DNA of 64,000 bases from Mytilus trossulus (lineage: Eukaryota; Mollusca; Bivalvia; Mytilida; Mytilidae). Below are positions 22,654 through 34,023 of this stretch, piece after piece. The DNA is taken from contig NC_086378.1 of the NCBI RefSeq assembly GCF_036588685.1, positions 17,833,578-17,897,577 on the forward strand. Direction: 5' to 3'. How positions within the stretch are numbered: the stretch's first letter is position 1; the number at the start of each line of letters is the position of its first letter. The notes beneath the pieces are model-generated. The model was not told the DNA's origin. It saw only the letters and a list, made by a program, of their open reading frames with translations, and ran no database searches. Position numbers and translations under genes: made by a program.

Positions 22654-24179
22654 AAAAAATACGTTAAATAACGTTATTACGTCCAATCCGAGTAATGATG
22701 TGCGACATCGTGTATGCAGATTCAATAGTGGATTAATAATAACAAAAATACCAAACTTCAAGGAAAATCCTTTAAAAAAGGGTTACAAACCAAATTTAAC
22801 TGACAGAAAAAAGAAAGGAAAACAATCATACATTTTTAAAATGCATACGTTGAATTGTGTCTTCTAAAGCCAGAAAAAACAAAAGAATAAGGTAAAATAC
22901 TAAAAACAAAACTAATCTAACAACATTAATGACAAAACCAAATTATAACAAACTCAAGAAAAAAAAATCCGATTTCCATTCTCAATTTCATTACATTTGA
23001 AAAAAAACATTGAAATTAAATCATAAGGGACAAACAAACAAGCATAACTTAAAGATAGAGTTTTGCAAGTTATTTTCTTTTTCTAAACAAAACAATGTAC
23101 AAGTAAATACTCTTACAATTATATATGTGTACAAGTAAAAACGACAGATATAAAAGTAAGGAGATCTTGTATGATTGTCATCGACCTGTTTTAAATAACT
23201 TAACCAAATACAAAAATAACATATAGCAACCAACGACAACCACAGAATCATAGGCACCTGATTACGTACCGCCAGAGAAGGAAGATTTGGAGGTTTTAAC
23301 CCTCTCCTAACATTTTGTACTATAGCCTAAGAAAGAACAAAAACTTCATCTGAAATGGTTAACCTATTAGATTGGTTGAACCAAGAGACAAAAAACAAAT
23401 AGGTTAAAAGACACATACAATTGTTCGAACAGAAGCTGTAACTAAAAGCTAGGTAAATTCCAATAAGTTAGAGCTAATAAACATAGTGATCATGGTGTGA
23501 ACGCAGTTATAACAAAAATTAAATCTACCTCAACAAAGGAGAGCGATCTTGTTTTACCTTTAACTTTTGTAAGATTTTTTTTTATGACTGTATTAGTGTT
23601 CCACGACAATATTTTCATTATCGCCATTAATTGTTTTAGTGCCGAGCAAATTCCAAAAGGCAATCAGACGTCATAGCAATTTCGAACAAGACGTGCAAAT
23701 GACCACGAATTTTGATCTTTTTTATACCCAAATAATAACTGAGAGCCACATGTTCACGTACGTCATCACGAGATGTTACATTGGGCCGACTGGAGCAAAG
23801 GATTGCTGGAGTATTTTAATGAAACCCAATGTTGTGGTGAACATCATAATACACAGAACATAGCAAATGTTAAATGTCATATCAAGCCACTGATGTCTAT
23901 TGTCGGCGAGTATAGACTTAAAATATGACATTATGTTTATGTACATTAATGTTAAGTTCTTTAAGGAAACAATATAAATGGAGCCATGCGATATAACGGA
24001 AAATCAAACACCCTATGATAAAAAAAAAGTGTTACTCACGTGCTGGTTTGTAGATTCAAGATATGTTGTATTGGTCTAGAGGGCCAATACAGCTGACCGA
24101 TAATTACTACAGGACCAATACAAAATCAGCATTTCCATAACAATTTTATCCAATAATTAAAACTGTACATCTGTAGAAG
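22654..24179. other. gene-free stretch
   Basis: It contains a fragment ending CATTCTCAATTTCATTA near 22975-22995 that matches the Y-family 3' end, and a degraded inverse head fragment near 23265-23310. Open frames (22522-22761 minus, 23639-23863 plus) have no recognisable content. Confidence 0.4.
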
Positions 24180-24260
24180 ATAGTGGATTTTACATGGTTT
24201 TATATCTAGCTAAATCTCTCATTTATATGACAGTCGCATAAAATTACATTATATTTACAA
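24180..24260 (+). repeat. W dispersed repeat, 3' fragment
   Basis: GTGGATTTTACATGGTTTTA, CTCTCATTTATATGACAGTC matches the later part of the copy at 20690-20760. Confidence 0.6.
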
Positions 24261-24539
24261 AGATTTGTTATCAATACAAACAGAGTAACACTGAGGTGAT
24301 TATTGTAATACTGACTCAAAATTGACAATGTATATGTGTGAATTAAAGACAAAATATCTATCAATATTTGTCAAAATTTAAATTGTTGCATCTTGAGATG
24401 TAGCGAGAACAAAATAGGAATAAGAACATTATTGTTTGATCAAACGAATAACCCTCGTTCCAATCCCCAGTACAGAATTAAAATTGATGATCTCAAAATA
24501 TGTGTCTATTAAGGTAAAAGAATAATGTGTCTCAAAATA

Positions 24540-25045
24540 TATATAAACAGCAGCGCCTTGAGCGCATGATACGCCCGACGCTTTTTCAAAGAATAAAGTT
24601 CAAAGACGTCTCAATGTCATAACAGAAATCCATGAAAAACTAAAGGGAGGTTATCTTAATACTAGTAGATAAAACCCAGTCAAAAAGTTTCATGATAATT
24701 GCTCAAAGCATTGCCCGAAAAACTGGATAATCCTCCCTACTTTTAAATTAAATCCTCTACTCCGAACTTAAAATCTACTGATTTTTTTTGTAATCGATAG
24801 GCAGTGACCCGGAGATTATGTCAATAGATATAAACAATTCGTCAAAATTTCATGCTGCAAACATTTTTGAGTTATTGTCCGAAAACTCGAAAATCACCCT
24901 TTTTTAAATTAATAAAACTCCATAATAATCTGAAAATTAAAAAAATCTACAGGGAACTCATGTCAATAGATATAGATAATTCAACAAAGGTTTTTCAAAT
25001 TGATGGGAGTGTTTTTGAGCTATTGTTCGAAAACATCAACCTTTT
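24540..25045 (+). repeat. tandemly organised repeat, left part, interrupted by an insertion
   Basis: Similar blocks recur: TCAATAGATATAAACAATTC / TCAATAGATATAGATAATTC, and GAGTTATTGTCCGAAAAC / GAGCTATTGTTCGAAAAC. After the 25046-26332 element the same theme resumes (AATAGATATAAACAATTCAC, GAGTTATTATCCAAC) to about 26525. The hairpin element has therefore inserted into this older repeat. Confidence 0.65.
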
Positions 25046-26332
25046 TAGCTCATCTGGCCCAAAGGGCCAAGTGAGCTTTTCTCATCACTTGGCGTCCGTC
25101 GTCCATCGTCGTCCGTCGTCGGTGTCGTCCGTTGTTAGCTTTTACAAAAATCTTCTCCTCTGAAACTACTGGGCCAAATTGAACCAATTTTGGCCACAAT
25201 CATCATTGGGGTATCTAGTTTAGAAACTGTGTCCGGTGACCCGGCCAACCATCCAAGATGGCCGAATGGCTAAAAATAGAACATAGGGGTAAAACACAGT
25301 TTTTGGCTAATAACTCAAAAACCAAAGCATTTAGAGCAAATCTGACATGGGGTAAAATTGTGATTCAGGTCAAGATCTTTCTGCCCTGAAATTTTCAGAT
25401 GAATCGGACAACCCATTGTTGGGTTGCTGCCCCTGAATTGGTAATTTTAAGAAAATTTTGCTGTTTTAGGTTATTATCTTGAATATAATAATAGATAGAG
25501 ATAAACTGTAAACAGCAATAATGTTCAGCAAAGTAAGATTAATTTTACAAATAAGTCAACAGGACCAAAATGGTCAGTTGACCTCTTTAGGAGTTATTGC
25601 CCTTTATAGTCAATTTTTAACCATTTTTCGTAAATCTTATTAATCTTTTACAAAAATCTTCTCCTCTGAAACTACTGGGCCAAATAAATCATCTTTGGGG
25701 TATCTAGTTTAAAAAATGTGTCTGATGATCCGGCAATCCAACCAAGATGACCGCCACGGCTAAAAATAGAACATATGTGTAAAATGCAGTTTTTGGCTTA
25801 TAACTCAAAACCAAAGCATTTAGAGCAAATCTGGCTGGGGTAAATTGTTTATCAGGTGGAGATCTATCTACCGAGAAATTTTCAGATGGATCGGACAACT
25901 TGTTAATAGGTTGCTGCCCATGAATTGGTAATTTTAAGGTTTGCTGTTTTGGTTATTATTTTGAATACTATTATATATAGATAGAGATAAACTGTAAACA
26001 GCAATAATGTAAAGCAAAGTGATACCTTGAAATAAGTCAACATGACCAAAATGGTCAATTGACCCCCTAAGGAGATATTGTCCTTTATAGTCAATTTTTA
26101 ACAGTTTTCATAAAATTTGTAAATTTTTACTAACATTTTCCACTAAAACTACTGGGCCAAGTTCACTATAGATAAAGATAATTGTTAGCAGCAAGAATTT
26201 TCAGTAAAGTAAGATGTACAAACACATTACAATCATCAAAACACAAAGTTGTCATGAATCCATCTGCGTCCTTTGTTAAATATTCACATAGACCAAGGTG
26301 AGCGACACAGGCTCTTTATAGCCTCTAGTTTA
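25046..26332 (+). repeat. second copy of the AGCTCAC/GGCCC hairpin element (two units)
   Basis: It begins AGCTCATCTGGCCC-AAA-GGGCCAAGTGAGCT, then a (GTC)-rich stretch, and ends GGTGAGCGACACAGGCTC. The internal unit occurs twice (TTTTACAAAAATCTTCTCC near 25140 and 25645). It lies in opposite orientation to 3367-5627 and is shorter. Open frames inside are not genes. Confidence 0.85.
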
Positions 26333-26670
26333 ATGAAAAAAACAAACTCAGGAATTTAAAATATGAAAATTTATTAAAAAAAACGAAAGAGATCTAACAA
26401 CAATAGATATAAACAATTCACTGAAATTTTATGCCATTTTGGTTTAAGCGTTTTTGAGTTATTATCCAACATGATGGCGATTGACGGATGGACGGATCGA
26501 CAAACGGTCAGTCAACGGTATACCTTAATACGTCTGGTAAACAGAAACATACAACAGTACACAAAACAAAAGATAGAAAACTATAAACTAAACTAAACGA
26601 ACCTCATACAAAATTAGCGTGATTTTAGGTGCTCCGGACGGGTAATCAGATCCTGCTCCACATGTTTCAC
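26333..26670 (+). repeat. right part of the interrupted repeat, followed by a Z-family fragment
   Basis: The older repeat resumes to about 26525 with a GACGGATGGACGGA stretch. From about 26540 sequence shared with 50640-50720 follows (GAAAACTATAAACTAAAC..., GATTTTAGGTGCTCCGGA...). Confidence 0.5.
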
Positions 26671-27599
26671 CCGTCGTGTTGCCCATGCAAGTTAAGGATT
26701 ATGACCCCTTCTGTAGCCATTTTTGTACGAATTTTTCCACTTCAATTGAATCAAAGCTACAGATGTAATGAATAATAGAGATAGGCCATTTTGTACATAT
26801 TACAATGGGAAACTTGATGCAAAGCATTATTATTTATTGTTTAATTGCATTTAATAGATATAGAGTACTTTGTGGCAAATAAACCAAGATTTATATAGAA
26901 AATCCACAGCCTTTAATACAGAGATTTTTGTTATAAAATTTGAAACATAGATTACTCACTTGCCTATTATGTGCTAGTGTTTATTTTTTACGAAAAGTTC
27001 TAAGCAACCTGTAAACTCCAAAATACCTCGTGCTGAGTCACTAAAGTCGAACACACCCCAAAAGGTGTACTTGATTTGGTCCATTTTAATTTGTTTTAAC
27101 CAATAGCTAGATTAATAAACTCATTTTAAGGAAATCAATACATCAATAATCTTATATCTATCAATCATAAAATTGCCAAATATGAGATTACAAGGATAAA
27201 TGCTGTGGATTTTCTACAAAACTTCCATATGTTTAACATTGAATCCATACAAGGGTACATAATCCTCTTTAAAAATCCGGTATTTAGTCAAATTCGGTAA
27301 GTCATATTCGTTGAAAAGGGGGTGGTATTGTAGTTACTACAATTGGAACATACCTGTTGTCATCTGTCAAACTCCACGGCAGTTCCAGTTCCAATCCGCA
27401 TATGGGTCCGAATACTACTCTACACTACTGGAATAACAAAAACAAGAACTATCTTTAAAAAAGATATCCGACGTATTTAAATTTGAGTAATATTTAAAAC
27501 TATTATTTTGATAACCTTTAGAAGCACAATGACTTAATGATGCACCATTTAAATAACGTTTTCTGTTTGTGTTCGGTATTCTCGGTCCTCGTATCTTTC
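26671..27599. other. gene-free stretch
   Basis: I see no gene, RNA or shared repeat. An A/T-rich segment with scattered short frames only. Confidence 0.4.
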
Positions 27600-28520
27600 T
27601 GTTTACATTCACCATCTTGTATCATCAGTACACCGGATATAGGTACTAAGCAAGCGGGCATGATCGATTTTGACCTTGCACGGTACCGAAAATCTTTGTT
27701 TTGCTTGATCAATATTCAATGAACATTTCTCAACATTTGAAGTTCCTGCTCCCGCTCCCAAATAATTTTCACATCGAATTGTTCCTATTCATAAAACAAA
27801 TTTGATATTCTAATAAGAACAATTAACTTGTACAAGCGCAAGTAGTTATGAATGTCAATACCAACTTTCAATTTCGATACAGTTGTTGAGACATTTACAT
27901 GTTTTATTTGAAAGAAACCTAATACAGGGCAAACATAATAGTCACTAATCACAAATCTACCTGTGATTACTCATTCCTTTAAACATTTTGGGTAATAAAC
28001 GAGTATAAAAATAATGTTTTTTGTACGGTGTACAACATAACTAGGCACCGTACAAGAGGATTTATGTGGTCAGCTTAACACCGTACACAACACTTTTCTT
28101 TGGATAAAACATCGAAAAATAACATATGTATGAAAGATTTCAATGCCAGTTATTGAAACAGCTATACTTATTACACACACACACACACTGACCTTCTATC
28201 AGAAAAAGAGTTGCAATGTATATAGAATTATATCGGATGAGACGGGGGCCAACTTCTTTGACAAGTATTTGCACATGCTTTTACAATGTTTTAGTAATCC
28301 CTCTTGTTTTGGGAAAATAACAGGACATCTAGAGCTAACCATCAACCTACGACCAAATCATTTCTTAAAACAGCAATTATGTTTAGATTGAAGTACACAT
28401 TGATATTATGTGAACAAAACAAGATTTTCGTTACAGTGTAAGATCAAAATCGCTCACGCCCGCTTGGTTAGTACCTATATCCGCTGTACGATGATACACG
28501 GTGTTCACCAAAACCCTGCG
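27600..28520. repeat. large inverted repeat, about 110-bp arms around a loop of about 700 bp
   Basis: The left arm (27600-27710) contains GGATATAGGTACTAAGCAAG and CGATTTTGACCTTGCAC. The right arm (28408-28520) carries their reverse complements (CTTGGTTAGTACCTATATCC, GTGTAAGATCAAAATCG). Similarity extends inward to GAAAATCTTTGTTTTG / CAAAACAAGATTTTCG. The loop holds a small GTACGGTGTACAAC / ACCGTACAC hairpin near 28023-28090 and a CA tract near 28172. No transposase is present. Confidence 0.8.
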
Positions 28521-29336
28521 GAAATCTCACATGCGCAGGTGCGTTCTTAAAGTCATGTACGTTCGAACAACAAAGTTTACATTAAAATTATATAATTGTC
28601 CTGAATAAACAGCTGTCATGGATGCAAAGAGCTATTGAAGAAGCAATTATTTTAATAAAAATATATATCTTTGTAAGATCTAGTTCAAATATTTATAGTT
28701 TTTCACTTGCTTTCCATCACGATATAATTAACGAGACGTTTTTTCAAACACAACCAAATCACCCACCATGACAGCATTTTGTCCAATCACAGAAAGGATT
28801 TTCGAGCATGCGTATTCTGTTACCATAGTTAAGCGTCCTTAAGGCCTCAGATCACAATTAATTCCCTTTGTTCGTGGTCTAGGAATATAGTTCCAAATTA
28901 TAATATAGGGTATTTCTTCCCAAGTAATCTGTCTACTGTTTTCTTTGAAATGTTTACTATTTAAGTGGTTCTATCAGTTGCATATATATTGAAATAAGTA
29001 AACATGTATAAACAATTATTGTTGAATGTGAAAGTAATGATTTGGCCAAAATGAAAGTAGGGTAGAAATTAGCCTCCGTCATTTATTCAAGATTCAAATC
29101 CTACCATTGACATGTTTATAGGGCCCTCAAAAGAAAAAGCACTGATGGATTGTCCAGGGACAAGCATATCTTATTAGAATAACAAGGATTACATTTGAGC
29201 GCAAAGAGATCTCTATTTATGAATCGGTTTATTAAAACCTTTGAACACAGGGTCGAAGTTCAAGATGTTAACATATTAACGGAAAATTTTAGCGTTGCTT
29301 TTACCATTGAGGCCAACTATTTTTATTGCGGGGTTT
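28521..29336. other. gene-free stretch
   Basis: Nothing recognisable: AT-rich, with no frame above about 60 codons. Confidence 0.4.
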
Positions 29337-29745
29337 CACATATTTAAATCGGAATTATAGAAAAAATGAAATGTTGTTAGCAGAATCAAAACAGTAAATA
29401 AGGAACACTTGATTATTTTCAGCAATACATAGATTGGATTAAGGGGATATGTATTCACATTATTTGTAAAACTCTCCTTATTCATGTGAAGCTTGTGCTT
29501 TAATCGAGGCTTGCTATGCTTAACATTGACGCCACAGTACTTCAACCAATCAGGGAATGTTTATTTGGGGCATTCGACCTATTGAACTCAGATTTTGGCA
29601 CATTTTAATCGAAATTGTAGAAAAATGGAATATTGTTAGTACAAATAAAATAGAAAAATAAATACTTATAGCAAAAGAAAATTTGGATGGGGGTTCTGTG
29701 TATTCACATTATTTGTACAACTCTCCTTACTGATGCAATATTTTG
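29337..29745 (+). repeat. diverged direct duplication, about 258-bp spacing
   Basis: CACATATTTAAATCGGAATT...GAAATGTTGTTAG and GTATTCACATTATTTGTAAAACTCTCC (29337-29480) recur as CACATTTTAATCGAAATT...GGAATATTGTTAG and the same late block near 29598-29735. Moderately diverged. Confidence 0.65.
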
Positions 29746-29964
29746 GAATTTCCGTGACCTAAATGGTTCGCGAAAATTGATATTTTTATATATAGTATAG
29801 TAATAATGGTTTTTAAGTAGTTAAATTTATTTCTTGTTTGTGGCGGTGCAAATTTTTTAATTCACTTTGACCTTAACTAAAAAATGCATTGTAGCCAAGG
29901 GGAAGTATAATTGTGTTCTGAGGCATTAAGTTCAAAGGGCACAAACCGAAACTATACCGACTAT

Positions 29965-30632
29965 CCCCGGCGCCAAAAAACTATTTGAGTAAATTTTTTT
30001 TACTCAGCCTGAGAATTTTCTCAATTTTTTTTATTCTCAGCAAAATACACCGCCATAAAAAAAAATCTCAGATTTTGTTTACTCAAAGTTAAGAATATTT
30101 GAGTATGGTCAAGAGCATACTTAAGTATCAAAAAAAATCTTAAATGTTGCTATTTAGGGTATTTGATATAAAATTACAATTGTTAATAATATTTTTTTTT
30201 AATTTTGAAGAACGTCACTATTCTACACAAACCAAGTTGTATCCAAAAAGAGCATACACATATTTATTCAGTCCAAAATTTTTGTTTGGTTAAAGTCGTC
30301 TTTTTCACATATTTTGTAGAATAATTACTCAATTTTGTCAAAAACTGTAAAAATTGCCGATTTTTTTATGTTTTACATTGTTGATAAAGAGATAAAACCT
30401 TCGTTTTTGCGAAGTTTGTTACACTTTTTAGTTTTCAAACATCTATTTTACCGCTTACATCACTGAAAAAAATTCTCGACTGAGAAAAAAAAATACTCAG
30501 CTGAGAATATTCTCAACGTTGAGAATATTTTTTTTATGGCGGATAAAAAAAGTTCTCATTCTTAGCTGAGTAAAATAATTAATTCTGAGAATATTTTTTT
30601 ACTCAGAAAAAAAAAGTTTTATGGCGCCGGGG
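29965..30632. mobile_element. 668-bp foldback element with CCCCGGCGCC termini
   Basis: The left end CCCCGGCGCCA-AAAAACT and the right end AGTTTTATGGCGCCGGGG are inverted repeats. A second inner inverted pair is CACCGCCATAAAAAAAAA (about 30049) and TTTTTTTTATGGCGG (about 30525). The interior is full of ACTCAG/CTGAG palindromes and A/T runs, so the single strand can fold extensively. It is non-coding. Confidence 0.75.
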
Positions 30633-30993
30633 CCCGGAACGCAAACGATCACTGTACGGAGTTTGGTCATCTGTGAAACAAATATTCATTAACGGTCAAC
30701 CAACTTGTGATAGTGTTAATTAAATTTACGATGGAATGAATTCAACTTCACAACATGGAACTCTTGATTTAATAGCTTCCTGGTAAGCATCAACACTCTA
30801 TCAAGGAAATCATGATAGGAAAATAAACTGGAGATGTATATTTCGTGCACTGTGAAAGTCTTGCATACAAATTACACAGGTTTAAACGAGTTTAGGATTG
30901 TTTGTAATTTCCAACCACATTTCTCAGTAAGCACATAATATCTAAACATGTCTTGAATTTAACCATTTTTTAATGTGTTTTAAAATGAAAAGG

Positions 30994-31211
30994 TTAGGGA
31001 CGACATCAAAGGTCGGGACAAAAAAAAACTTAAATCAACCAGTTTAGGGGTGGGGGTCAACATTGCTGCAAGGTTTGTTAATCCAAATTCGATACATATA
31101 TCCAATTAGGTAAATTATTTTTTCCTAAATTAAGTTAAGAGGGGGGCAGTAAAAAAATTATGTGAATTAAGTTTTTTTTTATCTACAATGAACTTCTGAT
31201 GTCGTCCCTTA
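30994..31211. mobile_element. short TIR element, GGGACGACATCA termini flanked by TTA
   Basis: TTA-GGGACGACATCAAA at the left and TTCTGATGTCGTCCC-TTA at the right. The flanking TTA on both sides fits the 3-bp target duplication of PIF/Harbinger-type elements (inference). A relative is at 46391-46705. Confidence 0.65.
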
Positions 31212-32029
31212 AGGAATAAAAGTCGTATTTCTAAGCTAAACACGAATCTAAACACAATCATAAAAAACATTGTATTGAAACACGTTAAGACCAAACACAT
31301 GTAAAAAAAAGTGCACATAAGATATGCTTAGAATTGTGTTTAGGATCTAAACATCTGAACAGTGTATACAGGCGTTATACTGGAATAATGCTACATAGAA
31401 AGTTCACATTTGCGAAGCTGAAATCATCTCGTTTGTCGTAAAGTTTGGTTAACAATCAATCCTTAGTGCCAATTTATAGATGTAAGTTCAGATATGAGGC
31501 AGACAATTAAAGGTATCTGGTGTATCCATTATAACAAGCTCTACATGACAGATGCGTTCAACTTAGAGAACACCATTTATATAGCGGAAAGTGAGGTTAA
31601 AGGAAGCTGCAAAAAATTCAATGCCGTTACGCGGATATTAACATGCGAACTCTAGAAATGCCCGCATCAGTACGTAAGCCAGAGAGAGAAAATATGAACT
31701 TTGTTATAATTGACAATTACGACAAATATAGAAGACGAAATCACAAGAAATACCCAGAAAATACTCGGCAATTACGTATTAATGATTTTAATGTGTTCCC
31801 GTTTTTATGGTATGTAAAAAGATTTTCAAATCAACATTTTGGTATAAACAAAGCGCTTTTATCTTAGGTTTTTACTTCTTGGTTTTAAAGTATGTGAATA
31901 CAGTGCGTTTTTATGACTTATCCTGCTCGAGATCCTTCTTCAATCTCCCCGTGGTGAGCTGAGGACAACAGTCATACACATGTTTTGATTGACAATTCAT
32001 ACGATTTGTACAACTGGCTAATGAAAGGC
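31212..32029. other. gene-free stretch
   Basis: A 74-codon plus frame at 31643 has no recognisable domain. Nothing else seen. Confidence 0.35.
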
Positions 32030-32900
32030 AGCAGTCCTTTTGTGCCAATCACTGGTTTTCAGGGGTATTGTTTGCGCCATATTTTGTTTTCAAAATGTAT
32101 CAATTGCGCCAATATTCGGAACTCATTTGCGCCAATTTACCTTAAGGATGTTCACCTCTGAGGAGCCAAGAATTTCTAGAATTAAACTTTTTTTTAACCC
32201 GATTTTGGGGTTCATAAGACTGTAACAAAATAATTGGTGAAGAAAAAATCATATGGTGGCGCACTTCTTTTTTTGCTACGGCCCTTTGAAAATGACCAAA
32301 TTTGATGATTTTCCCATTTTTCATCTCGATATTTACCTATTTTTGGGGCTATTATCGTGAAAAAAATCACAGTTCCACAATTAAACTTTGTTTCATACTT
32401 TCTATAAAGATGAAGTGGACCAATCTAAATAAATTTTACTTTAAAAAAACTATAGGTAGGTGTTAATATAAGAAAGTTTTATCATATTTTGACGCTTTTT
32501 TGTGTAAAATTTACCATGCTGTCCGAATTATCTATGTTTGTGATTTTTCTCAGTTTTTAGAACAAAGAGCATATTATTTCAACTTTTTTGTTATAAATGA
32601 TTGAAAAAATACATATCTTAGAAATTTGAAAAGACCAAAATGATATGGGATGTACATGATTCTTGTAAAATAATTTTTTGTATCCCTCACCCATTTTCCT
32701 AAAATTTTGGCTAAAAATACAGACTTGAAATGTATAATATTAATAAAATATACGGATATTTTTATTCTCATAAAGATACATAGTTACAGAGAAATTAGTA
32801 TACAATTATAATACCATTATACTGCATGCGTAAAAAAAATATGGAATAAGACAGTTCATTTAATTGTGTATGTTAAACACAATGTAACTAACCAGGAGGG
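32030..32900. repeat. TTTGCGCCAAT mini-repeats followed by a complex, probably dispersed segment
   Basis: The motif (T)TGCGCCA(A)T occurs about four times between 32038 and 32145. The following 600 bases (starting AAGGATGTTCACCTCTGAGG) have complexity above the surroundings and look like a mussel dispersed repeat from memory. There is no second copy in the window to prove it. Confidence 0.35.
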
Positions 32901-32919
32901 ACGACAACTGATAATACAT

Positions 32920-33645
32920 GTTTAATGAATCTTGCTAGTTTTTTCTAATACAATAATATCAGTTGATGAGAATAACTGATTATTTTGCAGTATTTGCATT
33001 TTTTTGACAATATTTCGGTAACAATTTTTTCCTTTCTGAAATAAAAAAGTTACATACAATGCAGGTTCTTTCGTCTCTTTGAATTTTATGCCATCTGCCC
33101 GATTCAATGGGCAAACGATGACAGCCACATCTGAATATACATAAATAATACATAAGATATGAGGGTAATAACGACAAATAACGTTCAAAACAGAATTCAT
33201 TCTTAAATAAACTATAACAAATTGTTTTACTTGAATTAAAAATGTCAGACGACCATTCTTGCTTAAATTGGTCTTTGAGTCTAAGTTCTACACAGTTTTC
33301 TATCCAATCTGTAGAAAAAAAAGAGACTGGAATCTCCATACATTTGATAGACCACAATTATCAAAAATGCTTTTAACAAATTTCAACCATTTGCTTTCAA
33401 AGCCATAATTCTCAAAATATATAAACAGCAATTTGTAAAGAATTGAGGAGATTTTTTCATCTTCCCCATTTACTAATCTACACCAAAATTTTATCATTCG
33501 CATTTTAACTGTAAGCGAGATCGGAAATCGTCCGAGTTCTCCATAAATAATGCTGTTTGGCGTTGTCTGCTTTAGGTTTAATATTATCTTGCAAAAACGC
33601 AAGTGTACTGATTCTGAATTACAATCTGCATATTGACCTTTTTTT
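32920..33645 (-). mobile_element. 3' end of a decayed LINE ORF2 (C-terminal domain)
   Basis: Read on the minus strand from about 33640: VHLRFCKIILNLKQTTPNS, IIYGELGRFPISL, KFWCRLVNGEDEK; then a frame change; DWIENCVELRLKDQF, LLPSYLMYYLCIFRCG, HRLPIESGRW, RDERTCIVC; then SERKKLLPKY and a second frame change before LFSSTDIIVLEK. This order is typical of the C-terminal region of animal LINE ORF2 proteins, including the Cys pair of the zinc knuckle. The expected His...Cys half is deleted between CIVC and SERKK. Two frameshifts and that deletion make it a pseudogene copy. It ends about 250 bp upstream of the tetraspanin A promoter, in opposite orientation. Confidence 0.72.
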
Positions 33646-33889
33646 ATTTAAATTTCAGCAATTAATTATTTTCTGATTAATTAGGAGTGAATGGTGTCTG
33701 TAAAGGCTAGTAAGCGGATATTATTAGAAAACATGTCACGACTTGGATTAGAGGCTATTCAAACAGGGGTGTCAATAATTGCATGTAATATTTTTCAATA
33801 AGATTAAGTAATTTCTAATTCAATTGTGATTAAATTACCCGGGGCGATTTTTCCATAGTAACGTTACATATTTCCTCGAATTAAAACTT

Positions 33890-33901
33890 TATATAAAAAG
33901 G
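33890..33901 (+). promoter_or_regulatory. TATA box of tetraspanin A
   Basis: TATATAAAAAGG lies 63-74 bases upstream of the ATG at 33964, suiting a start site near 33920 and a 5'UTR of about 45 bp. Confidence 0.55.
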
Positions 33902-33963
33902 TAACATCGATTTTCAAAAAGTGTGAATTTGTTTTAATAGCATAAGGACATACATAATTTATC

Positions 33964-34023
33964 ATGGGCAGGTTTCTGGTTGCTGAACGGTTATTTCTTG
34001 GATTAACTAATGCAGTCTTTCTG
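33964..34023 (+). CDS. tetraspanin A exon 1
   Basis: 60 nt: MGRFLVAERLFLGLTNAVFL, donor CTG|GTAAGT. It encodes the N-terminus and the first half of TM1. This exon is too short to be found by ORF length alone; it was placed by matching the paralogue's 60-nt first exon. Confidence 0.82.

Noticed and set aside
22522-22761. Gly-rich frame on the minus strand
   Set aside because: Glycines come from the poly(C) run; no coding evidence.
32980-33357. Stand-alone Cys-containing protein gene
   Set aside because: Its peptides continue in two other frames in the order of a LINE ORF2 C-terminus, with frameshifts and a deletion.
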